Source: DASXTC01 sp036505635
GTDB lineage: Bacteria; Acidobacteriota; Polarisedimenticolia; JACPZX01; DASXTC01
NCBI GenBank assembly: GCA_036505635.1
Contig: DASXTC010000082.1
Span: 26,519 to 90,518 of the forward strand
Length of the DNA stretch: 64,000 bases
Reading direction: 5' to 3'
Shown: in pieces, positions 43,873 through 54,702 of the stretch
Layout: every line of letters starts with the position of its first letter
Position numbering within the stretch: the stretch's first letter is position 1
The notes under the pieces: generated by a model
Seen by the model: only the letters and a program-made list of their open reading frames with translations
What the model was told of the DNA's origin: nothing
Databases searched by the model: none
Position numbers and translations under genes: made by a program

Positions 43873-44748
43873 TCATCCGCCGATGGAGGTCGAGGTACCG
43901 GCTGGTTTCTTCGGACGTCGCGTCATGCCGGCTCCGGGCAGCGAACGGAAGACCGCGTCCGGCAGAAGGCTGGTGAGCGCCAGTATGAAGGCCCCTTTGA
44001 CGGGATATCGCAGCCTGGCGGAGGGATCCTCCGCGGCCCTGAGGATAGCCACCGCCACCGGCAGCGGCCCGGGCGCCGCCTCGTCCTCCTTGAGCACCCA
44101 TTCCATGTAGTTCCGGAGCTGCGCCTCGTAATCGCCATGCGCGGTGATCTGTAGCGATCGAGTCATGAAGCCCGTCTTGAAATGCGCGGGCTCGACCAAC
44201 TTCACACGGATGCCATGCAGCGCGGCCTCGTAGCGGAACGCCTCTGAGAACCCCTCGATCGCGAACTTGCTCGCGTGGTAGAGCGACGCGAAGGGGGCGG
44301 CCATGCGCCCGCCGATCGAAGAGACGTTGACAATGGTACCCGCGCGGCGGCTCCGCATGACCGGCATGACCTGTCTGATGAGCAGGAGGGGGCCGAGCAC
44401 GGTCGTGCGAAACTGGAGCTCGATCTGCTCGGCCGTCGCGCCTTCGAGGGGGCCGAAGACTCCATCGCCGGCGTTGTTGACAAGCACATCGATCGCACCG
44501 AAACGATCGACGACGGCCGCGACAACCCCCGCGATACTCCTCTCATCCGTCACGTCGAGCTGAAACACCGTGACGTTCAGCTCGCTCGCCCACGTGCGCA
44601 GCGCGGCCGGGTCTCGTGAGGTCGCAGCGACACTCCAACCACGGCGGGACATCAGCTCCGACGTGACACGTCCGATTCCCGAGGAAACGCCCGTGATCAG
44701 AACCGTCCTGGCTGCCCCCGGGCTCGGACCCTTCGTCGCGACCGGCAT
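43873..44748 (-). CDS. Short-chain dehydrogenase/reductase (SDR)
   Basis: A 291-residue classical SDR. The nucleotide motif TGVSSGIG is at 19-26, NNAG at 91-94, the catalytic Ser at 143/144 (NVSSIGG), and the Y157xxxK161 pair in YHASK. It reduces or oxidises a carbonyl/alcohol with NAD(P)(H) in the cytoplasm; the substrate is unknown. The C-terminal extension after ~residue 215 resembles SDRs acting on long or hydrophobic substrates. It starts 6 nt after the F420-type reductase stop, so the two redox genes and the selenoprotein candidate form a leftward operon. Confidence 0.92.
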   Translation of the reverse strand: MPVATKGPSPGAARTVLITGVSSGIGRVTSELMSRRGWSVAATSRDPAALRTWASELNVTVFQLDVTDERSIAGVVAAVVDRFGAIDVLVNNAGDGVFGPLEGATAEQIELQFRTTVLGPLLLIRQVMPVMRSRRAGTIVNVSSIGGRMAAPFASLYHASKFAIEGFSEAFRYEAALHGIRVKLVEPAHFKTGFMTRSLQITAHGDYEAQLRNYMEWVLKEDEAAPGPLPVAVAILRAAEDPSARLRYPVKGAFILALTSLLPDAVFRSLPGAGMTRRPKKPAGTSTSIGG

Positions 44749-44754
44749 GCGTTC

Positions 44755-45393
44755 TCAGCTGAGCAGCTTGAACGCATGCGTCCAGTCGTTGCGGAGGAAT
44801 CCAGGGATGCACCACAGCATGCATGGCGGCTCGATCGCGCGGGCCGCCTCGGCCTTCCCCATGTCTGCGGCTTCCCATCCGAATTGCTCGAGGACTCCGC
44901 TCACGGTCACCTTCGCCGCATCGTCGTTGCCGCAAATGAACATGGTCGGCCTGCCGCCTTTGAACCGAGGATTCACCATGCACGCATTGCCGACGGAGTT
45001 GAACGCCTTGACGAATCGCGCGCGCTCGAACTCCCGCTGAAGCCGTTCCAGGAGCGATTCGTCCAGATTGGTGAAGAACTTCAGCACGCCGTTCGTGGGT
45101 GGCGCGTCCGCGATCGGATTCGTCGCATCGATGACCGGCTTGCCGGCCAGGTTCGTCGCGCCTGCGGCACGAAGCGCGTCCAATGCCGCGGTCCCCTTGA
45201 CGGCCAGCACAGCCAACTCGGCGAACTTCGCGGCTTCCGAGAAGGTGCCCACGTGGCCCGAACGATTCTGGGTCGCCCAGTCCGCCAGCTTGGCGGGGCT
45301 CCTCGTGCCCATCGTCACCTCGTGGCCATGCTTCAGGAAACCACCCGCCAGTACCTTCGCCACATCACCCGATCCCAGGACTCCGACCTTCAT
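44755..45393 (-). CDS. NADPH-dependent F420 reductase-like oxidoreductase
   Basis: A 212-residue Rossmann protein. ATG 45393 follows an AGGAGA site and opens directly with MKVGVLGSGDVAKVLAGGF, the nucleotide-binding start of the F420_oxidored family (NpdG-like). Conserved parts include TMGTRSP (phosphate-binding side), AVLAVKGTAALDAL and VKAFNSVGNACMVNP. In organisms with F420 this family moves hydride between NADPH and F420; many bacterial members without F420 have undefined roles. No F420 biosynthesis gene is present here, so the substrate is uncertain. First gene of the leftward operon. Confidence 0.87.
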   Translation of the reverse strand: MKVGVLGSGDVAKVLAGGFLKHGHEVTMGTRSPAKLADWATQNRSGHVGTFSEAAKFAELAVLAVKGTAALDALRAAGATNLAGKPVIDATNPIADAPPTNGVLKFFTNLDESLLERLQREFERARFVKAFNSVGNACMVNPRFKGGRPTMFICGNDDAAKVTVSGVLEQFGWEAADMGKAEAARAIEPPCMLWCIPGFLRNDWTHAFKLLS

Positions 45394-45482
45394 ACTCTTC
45401 TCCTTCGCGCAGTTGATGCAGAATAGATCATCCGCGCGTCGAATGCCTGCGGGGTGGTCCGTGAGCGCCTGAGTCGAGATTC

Positions 45483-45512
45483 TTGACAGCCGCCACCAAG
45501 TTCTCCTATGGT
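45483..45512 (+). promoter_or_regulatory. Promoter preceding the protease pseudogene
   Basis: A consensus -35 TTGACA (45483-45488) and a -10 TATGGT (45507-45512) with 18-nt spacing precede a GGGAGG ribosome site (45531-45536) and ATG 45542. The signals look intact although the gene after them is broken. Confidence 0.55.
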
Positions 45513-45541
45513 TGCTGCGTACCCTATCCAGGGAGGTATCC

Positions 45542-46000
45542 ATGGAGAAGCTGGTTCTGGAAGTGGTTGTCACCGAAGAGCTGTTGCCGACCTGTCACAA
45601 CTAGCCGCTCGCAGCTCGGATACGGCTAGCCAGGTGGCCCGTTCGCTCGCGCTCGAGCGGACGGGCCGTTCCTTTCCGGAGCTGGCTGCATCCGCCCCCC
45701 TCCCCGGCGTTTCAGGTCGTCATGGCGTGGTCGGTGAGCGAGGAACGGGCGCGGGGGAACTGCTCATCCTGGCCACGCGGCGAGCGCATCTACAGCCGCG
45801 ACATCGTCGGGGGGATCGCCGGCGGCCGCAGCGGCTCGCCGATCATCAACGCCTCGTCGCAGATCGCCGGCCAACTCAGCGGGACCTGTGGACTCAATCC
45901 AGGCAGCTCGTGTTCCAGTGGTCCTGGAGAGGACAACGCGACCGTGGACGGCGCCTTCGCGTTCTACTTCTCATCGGGTCAGCCGATACTGAACCCATAG
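45542..46000 (+). pseudogene. Remnant of a trypsin-like (lysyl-endopeptidase type) secreted protease
   Basis: The frame from ATG 45542 stops at TAG 45602-45604 after 20 codons. The same frame then stays open to 46000. Its last ~90 residues look like the end of a secreted serine protease: IYSRDIVGG, then GGRSGSPIINASSQIAGQLS (catalytic-Ser loop like GxSGSP), and NATVDGAFAFYF. The catalytic His and Asp regions are missing and the middle is not protease-like in any frame, so there has been deletion or frameshifting in addition to the stop. Family membership is inferred from the C-terminal part. It is convergent with the peptide-binding lipoprotein gene. Confidence 0.65.
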
Positions 46001-46071
46001 CTTCCTCGCGGGCTGTTCTCCAATGAGGTGACCCGATGGCGAATCTCCTGGGGCCTCCAGGGGGTTCGCCA

Positions 46072-47721
46072 TCAGCGTTTCGATGAACCTGAATTGGATA
46101 TGGACTCATCCCTACCAGCCGCCTGCTCCTCCTTGCGAACGATGCTCACGGAGGAGAGCGGGGCGAGAAAATCCCCCAGCACGGGAAGGACCAGGCCCTG
46201 CACCCGTGGAGCCACGAGCGCCTCGTCGCCGTAGAAGTAGAGAAAGACCCAGCATGCGTCCTCAACGGCGATCCGCTGCGCCTCCCTGTACATCTCCATC
46301 CTCTGCCGCGCGTCCCCGGTCCCGCGAGCACGGTCGATGAGGCGATCGAACTCCGGGTTGGAGTAACGAGCGAAGTTGCCTTCAGCGGGTCCGCTCGCGG
46401 AGTGCAGCACGGGCGTGAGGAACGAATCGGGGTCAGGGGTCTCGGACAGCCATGCCATACGGAAGAATGCCGGCTCGCCCGCCTCCAGGCTCTTCATCAG
46501 CGCCGCAGGGTCGAGGCTCTTGAGGCGAATCTTGACGCCGATGCCGGCGAGATTGATCTGCACGCGTTCCATGATTCGTCTCTGACTCTCGCTCGTGTTG
46601 TAGTACAGCACGATCTCCGGCAGGCCGCGCCCGGCGGGATATCCGGCCTCGGCCAGCAGCGCCCGGGCCCGCTCCGGGTCATACGGGTAGCCGATGAGAC
46701 CCGGGTCGTAACCAGGCACCCCGCGTGGCAGGACGCCGCCGGCCGGCACGTCCTTTCCTTCGTTCAGCACATCGCAGATGTAGGCCTTGTCCACCGCATG
46801 GTTGAAGGCCTGCCTCAGGGCGCGGTTGCCAGCGAAGGGAGCCGCTCGGTGGTTGAACCCGAGATAGGCGATGGCCGGCTGGGCCCAGCGCCGGTACTCT
46901 CCGGCCAGCTTCGAACCCAGCTCCCTCCTGCGACCGCTCGGGATCTCGTCGTCGATGTCGATGCCTCCCGAAAGGTACTCCTCGAGCGCGGTCGCCTCCG
47001 ACCCGATGATGCGATACACGACACGGCCGACCAGGCGCGGGTCGGCGGCCGACGAGGAGGCGAATCGGCGCAACGTGATCCGCTCGCCGGGAACCCACGA
47101 TTCCAGGAGGAACGGGCCGGCGCCGACGGGTTGACGTTCGGGTGAGGATCCAGGCGCGCCATAGACATCGCGGGGAACGATGCTCGCCGCTTCCAGGCAG
47201 AGCATCGTGAGAAGCGGAGCGAACGGCCTCAGGAGCGTCAACTCCAGGATTCGCTCATCGATGACCCGGATCCGATCGGGCGCGAGCGCCGAGAGCACCC
47301 ACTGTCGATTGGATTTCGTGGCGGGTGACAGCACGCGACGGAACGAGAACGCGACGTCCTCCGCCGTGACGGGGTGCCCGTTGTGGAAACGGGCCTCGGG
47401 CCGCAGGTGAAACGTGTATCGCAGGCCGTTATCCGAGATCTCCCATCGCTCGGCCAGCGCGGGCCTGACTGAAAGATCCGCCGGATCGAACTCCACCAGG
47501 CCGTCGAAGATCTGAGACACGACGGCGATGGAGTGCTGATCGGTCGCGAGCGCCGGGTCGAGGGTGATCGGATCCTGTGCGAGACGCAGACGCACCGTGG
47601 ACGCGGCGGGGATCGCCTCAGCCGAATGGCAGCTTGCCAGCAGGAGGGAACCGAGCAGAAGGGGCAGCACCGTCCACGCCCCCAATGAAGAGCTCGCACG
47701 GTGGGTCGAGGCGCTTCTCAC
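46072..47721 (-). CDS. Extracellular peptide/solute-binding lipoprotein (SBP_bac_5, ABC type)
   Basis: A 549-residue family 5 binding protein with a lipoprotein signal (LLLASC, Cys31). Family hallmarks include TLDPALATDQHS, FDGLVEFD, YTFHLRPEARFHNG, and the AEDVAFSFRRVLSP motif. Such proteins bring oligopeptides, nickel or other solutes to an ABC importer. Here no permease or ATPase gene is present. Instead the GTG start overlaps the stop of a hybrid histidine kinase gene by 4 nt (GTGA), with GGAG 6 nt upstream, so it is translated together with two kinases. It may serve as a periplasmic sensor subunit, or its transporter may be encoded elsewhere. Confidence 0.9.
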   Translation of the reverse strand: MRSASTHRASSSLGAWTVLPLLLGSLLLASCHSAEAIPAASTVRLRLAQDPITLDPALATDQHSIAVVSQIFDGLVEFDPADLSVRPALAERWEISDNGLRYTFHLRPEARFHNGHPVTAEDVAFSFRRVLSPATKSNRQWVLSALAPDRIRVIDERILELTLLRPFAPLLTMLCLEAASIVPRDVYGAPGSSPERQPVGAGPFLLESWVPGERITLRRFASSSAADPRLVGRVVYRIIGSEATALEEYLSGGIDIDDEIPSGRRRELGSKLAGEYRRWAQPAIAYLGFNHRAAPFAGNRALRQAFNHAVDKAYICDVLNEGKDVPAGGVLPRGVPGYDPGLIGYPYDPERARALLAEAGYPAGRGLPEIVLYYNTSESQRRIMERVQINLAGIGVKIRLKSLDPAALMKSLEAGEPAFFRMAWLSETPDPDSFLTPVLHSASGPAEGNFARYSNPEFDRLIDRARGTGDARQRMEMYREAQRIAVEDACWVFLYFYGDEALVAPRVQGLVLPVLGDFLAPLSSVSIVRKEEQAAGRDESISNSGSSKR

Positions 47722-48862
47722 GCGCGCTCTCCAGGCAGCGACGACATGACGGCGGGCGCGGGTATCGCCGCCGGTATCCTGAAGCTGAAAACGCTTCCCC
47801 GACCCGGCTCGCTTTCAACGCTGATGCGCCCTCCATGGGCTTCTATGGCCATCCGGCAGAAGGCCAGGCCGAGGCCTCTGTCCTGACTGGTGCCGCCCTG
47901 TTGGCCGCTCACACGGGCATACTTGTCGAAGATCCGCTCAGCCTCCTGCGGTGGAATACCCTCGCCCGTGTCCGTCACCCGTACCTCGACCTCGTTTCCC
48001 GCCTGGTGTGCCTCGACGACGACGCGGCCCCCCGCGGGCGTGTGCTTGAGCGCGTTGTTGAGCAGGTTGGCGATCACTCTCCGGACGAGGCCGCGATCCG
48101 CCCTCGCACGAGGGCCCGGCGCGGAGCATCGGGACACCAGCTCCACTCGCGCGGCCTGGGCCTGCCCGAGACACTCCTCGACGTCCCCGGCAATGATGTC
48201 CGACAGATCGAGATCGATCGCTTCCACGACGTTACAGACCTCTTCCATCCGGTCGACGTCGAGCATGTTGAGGATCATCTCCAGCATGCTGCGGCACGAG
48301 CGGCGAATCGAGCCGGCCAGACGTTGAGCGTCGGGGTTCAGGACGAGATGGTTGTTGGTGAGCAGCTCGAGTGTTCCCTGGATCCCGGTGAGCGGGTTCT
48401 TGAGGTCGTGAACGATCATCTGGACGAGCGATTTGCGAAGCGACTCCGCCTGACGTAGCTGCTCGTTCTTGCACGCGAGGTCCTCCTGCAGCGACTTGAC
48501 GCGCAGCAGCGACTTCACTTTGGCCAGCAGCTCCAGCCTGTTGATCGGTTTCGAGAGGAAATCGTCGGCGCCGAACTCGAGCGCCCTGACTTTCTCCTCC
48601 GTGGCATTGAGGGCGGTGACCATGATCACCGGCAGCAGGACAGTCTGGTCCTGGAGCCGTATCCAGCGGCACACCTCGAAACCGTTCATCTGGGGCATCA
48701 TGGCGTCCAGGAGCACGAGATCGGGCTGATCCTCGACGACCCGGCGGCATGCCTGCCGGCCGTCGATGGCATTCAGCGTCCTGTAGCCGGCTGTGGTCAG
48801 CAGTGACTCCAGCAGCCGGACGTTTCGCTCGTCGTCGTCGACGACGAGGATTCGGGCCGGAT

Positions 48863-48866
<4 letters not shown>
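47718..48866 (-). CDS. REC-HisKA-HATPase hybrid sensor kinase (soluble)
   Basis: A 382-residue cytoplasmic protein without membrane segments. An N-terminal receiver has the phospho-Asp D54 (LVLLDAMMP) and K106. A coiled coil (~115-145) leads to HisKA with phospho-His H153 (IVHDLKNPL), then the HATPase_c domain (NNALKHTP; DTGEGIPP; GLGLAFC). ATG 48866 is used because the receiver fold begins there and GGAGG lies 11 nt upstream. The start overlaps the upstream kinase by 4 nt (ATGA) and the stop overlaps the binding protein. Such REC-first kinases typically receive phosphate from, or are tuned by, a partner kinase, here probably the membrane kinase next door. Confidence 0.92.
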
Positions 48867-50860
<1,994 letters not shown>

Positions 50861-50904
50861 CTAGGGCTCCTCGGATCCACTTGACAAGGGAAGGGAGGCT
50901 CGCG

Positions 50905-52530
50905 TCACTCGGTAGCGGTCAACGTGTCGGGGCCGGTCTGCGCGCGGCCGCCCCAGATGGCGATCTGGCCGGAGGACCTCCCGCCCCAGATGGCGATCTG
51001 GCCCCACTGGGCGCGGTTGCCCCAGATGGCGATCTGACCCGCGTCTTCGCCCCAGAGCGAGTCGTAAAGACTTGCAGGGTCGGAGATGGAGATCGTCGAC
51101 ACTCCGTCGGGACCCACGGTCGAGCTCACACGTGGCGACTGCGCCTCCATGCTGCGTCGCGTGACGTCGGTGCGGGCCATCGCCGCATCCAGGTCGATGG
51201 TACCGGAGCCCATCCTGACCGCCTCGTCGTTCAGCGACCACGCCGAGAGCATCAGCCGCGCCTTGACGGTATCGGGGTTCAGGGTCGGGTACTTCGACAG
51301 CATCAGAGCGGCGGCTCCGGACACCACGGGCGCCGCCATGCTGGTGCCGCTGTAGGCGGCGTACGGAGATGGAGAAGACGAGCCGGACCTCAGGAAAAAG
51401 GAATAAGGGATGCGCGTCATGGGATAGTTCACGTCTATCCATGACCCGGCCGAGCGCGTCGAGACGATCTGTATTCCTGAAGCGACGATGTCCGGCTTGA
51501 TGATGCCGTCGATGCTCGTGGGGCCCAGCGAGGAGAAGCTAGCCACGGCGTCGTCGCCCCGGTCAAGAGTGTTCCAGTCGGCCGCGGCGCCAACCGTGAT
51601 GACATAGGGATCGTTGCCTGGTGAGAGGATGCTCGCATAGCCATACTCACCGAAATTACCGGCCGATACCACGACCACGATCCCGGATCTCCACGCCGCT
51701 TCGACCGCCCTGCAGAGGGGGTCGAGCAGGTACGACTCCTCGATGGGGTGGCCCAGTGAAATGTTGAGCACCCTGATCTTGTAGGTGCTCCTGTTGGAGA
51801 TGACCCAGTCGATGGCGCGCAGGATGTCGGAGGTCCACCCGGAGCCGTCAGCTCCGAGAGCCTTCACCCCGATGATGTCGGCGCCGTACGCGACCCCCTT
51901 GAAGGTCTTGAAGGCGAGCGGGCCCGAGGACGAGGCGCCGCTCCCCCCGATGATCCCGGCCACGTGGGTGCCGTGCCCGAAGTCGTCGGCGGTCGAGCTC
52001 GAATTGAAGAGAAGACTGCTCAGCAGCGACGTCTGAATGGTCGAGACGCGCACCACGCGGCGGGTTGTGGTCGACGTGAGATCCGGGTGGCTCGCCAGGC
52101 CCGAGTCGATGACTGCCACGCCGACCCCGCGGCCGGTCACGCCGTAGTCGCGCCAGACCTTTGTGGCGCCGCTGTAGGGAGCGGCCGAATCGGCAAGCGA
52201 GAGGACGGTCCAGTCCTGCGAAACCCTCCGCACTCCCGGGTCCAGGATCAGCGTCAGCAGTCCGGTGAGCGAGATGCGCGCCGGAAAACCGTTGATCGAA
52301 GTGAAATTCGGACCGACCACGCCTCCGAGGGTCGTGACGAGCGCGCGCAGCAGCAGGCTGGGCGGGCCTTCCGTCTGGACGATGACGGAGACCGACTGCG
52401 TGGGCAGCAGCAGATTCAGGGCGTCTTGAAGGGTGGACGAAAGCTTCAGGCTCTCCCCGTCCGCCTGGACGGGACAGAAGACAGCCAGGAGGAGAACTGC
52501 CAGGAGGAGGATCGATCGGATGCTACGCAT
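50905..52530 (-). CDS. Secreted subtilase (peptidase S8) with C-terminal GQIAIWG repeats
   Basis: A 541-residue exported protease. The signal peptide is residues 1-23, an inhibitor-like propeptide ~30-110, then the S8 domain with D142 (VAVIDSGL), H186 (DDFGHGTHVAG), oxyanion N292 (SAGNFG) and S397 (SGTSMAAPV). All key residues are intact, so it should be active. The C-terminus has three near-identical GQIAIWG units separated by short Arg/Ser-rich spacers. Trp-Gly repeat tails are seen on other bacterial subtilases, probably for surface attachment or folding (family knowledge, function unproven). GGGAGA precedes ATG 52530. It sits just upstream of the kinase unit. Confidence 0.94.
   Translation of the reverse strand: MRSIRSILLLAVLLLAVFCPVQADGESLKLSSTLQDALNLLLPTQSVSVIVQTEGPPSLLLRALVTTLGGVVGPNFTSINGFPARISLTGLLTLILDPGVRRVSQDWTVLSLADSAAPYSGATKVWRDYGVTGRGVGVAVIDSGLASHPDLTSTTTRRVVRVSTIQTSLLSSLLFNSSSTADDFGHGTHVAGIIGGSGASSSGPLAFKTFKGVAYGADIIGVKALGADGSGWTSDILRAIDWVISNRSTYKIRVLNISLGHPIEESYLLDPLCRAVEAAWRSGIVVVVSAGNFGEYGYASILSPGNDPYVITVGAAADWNTLDRGDDAVASFSSLGPTSIDGIIKPDIVASGIQIVSTRSAGSWIDVNYPMTRIPYSFFLRSGSSSPSPYAAYSGTSMAAPVVSGAAALMLSKYPTLNPDTVKARLMLSAWSLNDEAVRMGSGTIDLDAAMARTDVTRRSMEAQSPRVSSTVGPDGVSTISISDPASLYDSLWGEDAGQIAIWGNRAQWGQIAIWGGRSSGQIAIWGGRAQTGPDTLTATE
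50953..51037 (-). repeat. Three copies of a 16-bp palindromic repeat encoding IAIW units
   Basis: CCAGATGGCGATCTGG occurs at 50953-50968 and 50986-51001, and with one change (last base A) at 51022-51037. Each copy is itself an inverted repeat (CCAGAT/ATCTGG around GGCG). Spacing is 33 and 36 nt, multiples of three, and all copies are in the same reading frame. Confidence 0.85.
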
Positions 52531-52717
52531 GTGCTGTCTCCCTCATCGCGCGTCAAGGCGGCGCGCCCTCGTCAGAGCAACCGGCGTGCCGAGCTGCGTC
52601 TCAGTGGCTGCAAGGCCTGATCTCTTCGCGACTTGTGAATACCGGTTCGAGCTGTTCCGGTCTCATCCGCTGTGGGGGTCCTGGACACTCTGATCGCGCG
52701 CGCCCGCCGCGTGTCGA

Positions 52718-54187
52718 TCATCTGGACACACCCACGCCGCCCGTCTCCGAACGCACCGGCGCCTCGGCTTCCATCAGACCGAAGCGCTTCAGCTTGCTGT
52801 AGAGGCTGCTCCGGTTGATCCCCAGCATCACCGCCGCCTTCTTCTTGTTCCACCGGCACTGCTCGAGCACATGGACGATGTGGTTCTTCTCGTTCTCCAT
52901 CAGCGAGGAGCCCAGGGCGGAGCCGGTCCCCTCGCGCCCGATTGCCGCCGGCCCGGACCCCGCTTCTGTCTGGGGGAGATGTCGGCTGGTCACCAGCTCG
53001 TCATGTGTCAGGAGCACGGACCTCTCGATCGCGTTCTCCATCTCCCGGATGTTGCCGGGCCACGAGTAGCGCAGCAGCGCGTCCATCGCATCGGTGGTGA
53101 AGCCCTTCACCTCCCGGCGCAGGCGGATGGCGCAGTCCGCCAGGATGTGGCTGGCGAGCACCGCGATGTCCTCCTGGCGCTCACGCAGCGGCGGGAGAGT
53201 GATCGGGATAACGTTGAGCCGGTAGAAGAGGTCTTGCCGGAAGGCTCCGCTCTTCATTCTTTCGCCGAGATCGCGGTTGGTGGCCGTTATGACTCTCACG
53301 TCGGACTCGATCGTCTCCTCGCCACCGACGCGCTCGAACCGCCGCTCCTGAAGGAACCTCAGCAGCGCGATCTGTGTGGCGCCGGGAATGTCGCCGATCT
53401 CGTCGAGGAATACCGTGCCCCCCTCGGCCAGCTCGAACCGTCCTTTCTTCTGTCTCACCGCCCCCGTGAAGGCGCCGCTCTCGTGGCCGAACAGCTCGGA
53501 CATCAGCAGCCCTTCCGAATAGATGGCGCAGTTGGTCTCGATGAATGGATGTTCGGCGCGATGGCTGTTGAAGTGGATGGTGCGCGCGAGCAGGCTCTTT
53601 CCGGTGCCGCTCTCGCCGAGGATCAGGACCGTGGAGTCCGTGCGGATCACCTCTTCCACCATCGAGCGCACCTCGTTCATCCGCCCGCTCGAGCCGGACA
53701 GACTGGAGAGCGCATAGCGAGCTTTGATGTCCTGTATGAGGGTCGCGTTGCGCTGTTTCTCGGCCTTGAGGGCTTCACCCGCGCGGCGTCTCTCCTCTCC
53801 CAGACGCTTCATCTCGAGCACGCGCCTCACGACGCAGAGAAGCTGCTCGTTCTGGACCGGCTTGATCAGGTAGTCGTGCGCTCCCCTCTTCAACGCTTCC
53901 ACCGCCGACTCGGCGGTCGCGTTGCCGGTGATCATGACGACCGTGGTGCCGGGGCTTGCCGTCTTGGAATGCTCGAGGAGCTCGAGTCCACCCACGGGCG
54001 CCATCGTGAGATCGACGAGGACGAGGTCGAACCTGCCGTTCGTGATTCTCTGGCGAGCCGTCTCTCCGTCGGTGACCACCTCGACCTCGTGGCCCCCGCC
54101 TGCCAGAACCGCCTTGAAGAGTCGACCGAGCGGCCCGTCGTCATCGGCCACAAGGATCCTTCCGCGCAACGCGGGGCTCTCTGCCAT
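52718..54187 (-). CDS. Sigma54-dependent NtrC-family response regulator
   Basis: A 489-residue regulator with the complete REC-AAA+-HTH layout. The receiver has D59 (LVLVDLTM) and K109. The AAA+ domain has Walker A GESGTGKS (191-198), the sigma54-contacting loop GAFTGA (238-243), and Walker B GGTVFLDEIGD. The Fis-type helix-turn-helix is at the end (NKKKAAVMLGINRSSLYSK). ATG 54187 is preceded by GGAGG; the frame is open upstream without a site. It activates sigma54 promoters when phosphorylated. No cognate kinase overlaps it, but two hybrid kinases lie 2-4 kb downstream on the same strand. I see no clear -24/-12 promoter nearby. Confidence 0.95.
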   Translation of the reverse strand: MAESPALRGRILVADDDGPLGRLFKAVLAGGGHEVEVVTDGETARQRITNGRFDLVLVDLTMAPVGGLELLEHSKTASPGTTVVMITGNATAESAVEALKRGAHDYLIKPVQNEQLLCVVRRVLEMKRLGEERRRAGEALKAEKQRNATLIQDIKARYALSSLSGSSGRMNEVRSMVEEVIRTDSTVLILGESGTGKSLLARTIHFNSHRAEHPFIETNCAIYSEGLLMSELFGHESGAFTGAVRQKKGRFELAEGGTVFLDEIGDIPGATQIALLRFLQERRFERVGGEETIESDVRVITATNRDLGERMKSGAFRQDLFYRLNVIPITLPPLRERQEDIAVLASHILADCAIRLRREVKGFTTDAMDALLRYSWPGNIREMENAIERSVLLTHDELVTSRHLPQTEAGSGPAAIGREGTGSALGSSLMENEKNHIVHVLEQCRWNKKKAAVMLGINRSSLYSKLKRFGLMEAEAPVRSETGGVGVSR

Positions 54188-54359
54188 ACGTCCTCCATCG
54201 GCTCGTGACCAGAATCGAGACATAAGGTAGGCGCCTTGGATCGCCCCGGCAAACGCACCTTTTGAAGGTGTCACTTCGGGAGGAAGAGGTCGATCAGGTA
54301 AGCCGACTCTGGGGAAACCGATGAATCAGATGCGCGTGCGCGCCCCTCACGAGCTCATT

Positions 54360-54408
54360 GATCGGTTTCCGCAAGGTCGAGAATCAGGGGGCGGGAATCG
54401 AACCGATC
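54360..54408. repeat. Inverted repeat, 8-bp arms, in a 246-nt gap
   Basis: GATCGGTT (54360-54367) and AACCGATC (54401-54408) flank 33 nt that include GGGAATCGAACC. The gap 54188-54433 contains no credible gene. The hairpin lies downstream of the DUF5522-like gene and upstream of the NtrC-type gene. Confidence 0.4.
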
Positions 54409-54433
54409 GCTACGGAATCGGGAGGTGTAGAGC

Positions 54434-54676
54434 TCAAGGGCGAGGGAGGTACGGGCAGTGCCGGCACCCCGAGTCGCAGCAGTAGCCTCGCTCCCACAAC
54501 GCCTTCGCGGTGAAGACCATCGCGCCGGTGGCAGGATCGACATAAAGGCTCCTGCCGCCCGCGATGGCGGCTTCGTGCCGTTGCAGTATCGCCGCGTAGC
54601 CGGCGCTCGAAGGGGCGAGCCGGTCGGGGTGAGGCAAGTGAAGATCGGCGGGGAGCGGCTTGGCTCGGTCGGGCAT
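54434..54676 (-). CDS. Small Cys-rich DUF5522-like protein
   Basis: An 80-residue protein whose second half matches the DUF5522 pattern: YVDPATGAMVFTAKALWERG followed by CCDSGCRHCPY. The four Cys (66, 67, 71, 74) and the His could bind a metal, and the family is widespread but uncharacterised. Its start lies 26 nt after the stop of the B12-type binding protein gene on the same strand, so they may be cotranscribed. Confidence 0.82.
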   Translation of the reverse strand: MPDRAKPLPADLHLPHPDRLAPSSAGYAAILQRHEAAIAGGRSLYVDPATGAMVFTAKALWERGYCCDSGCRHCPYLPRP

Positions 54677-54702
54677 GAGTCGGATGATAGCCGAGAGACG
54701 GG

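Noticed and set aside
50953..51037. CRISPR-like short repeats
   Set aside because: Only three 16-bp units with 17-20-nt spacers, in frame inside the subtilase gene and encoding GQIAIWG; not a CRISPR array.
54350..54440. tRNA-like segment GGTTCGATTCCC on the minus strand, considered as a tRNA (including tRNA-Sec)
   Set aside because: The T-arm stem does not pair (two mismatches in five), and there is no acceptor, D-arm or anticodon arm around it.
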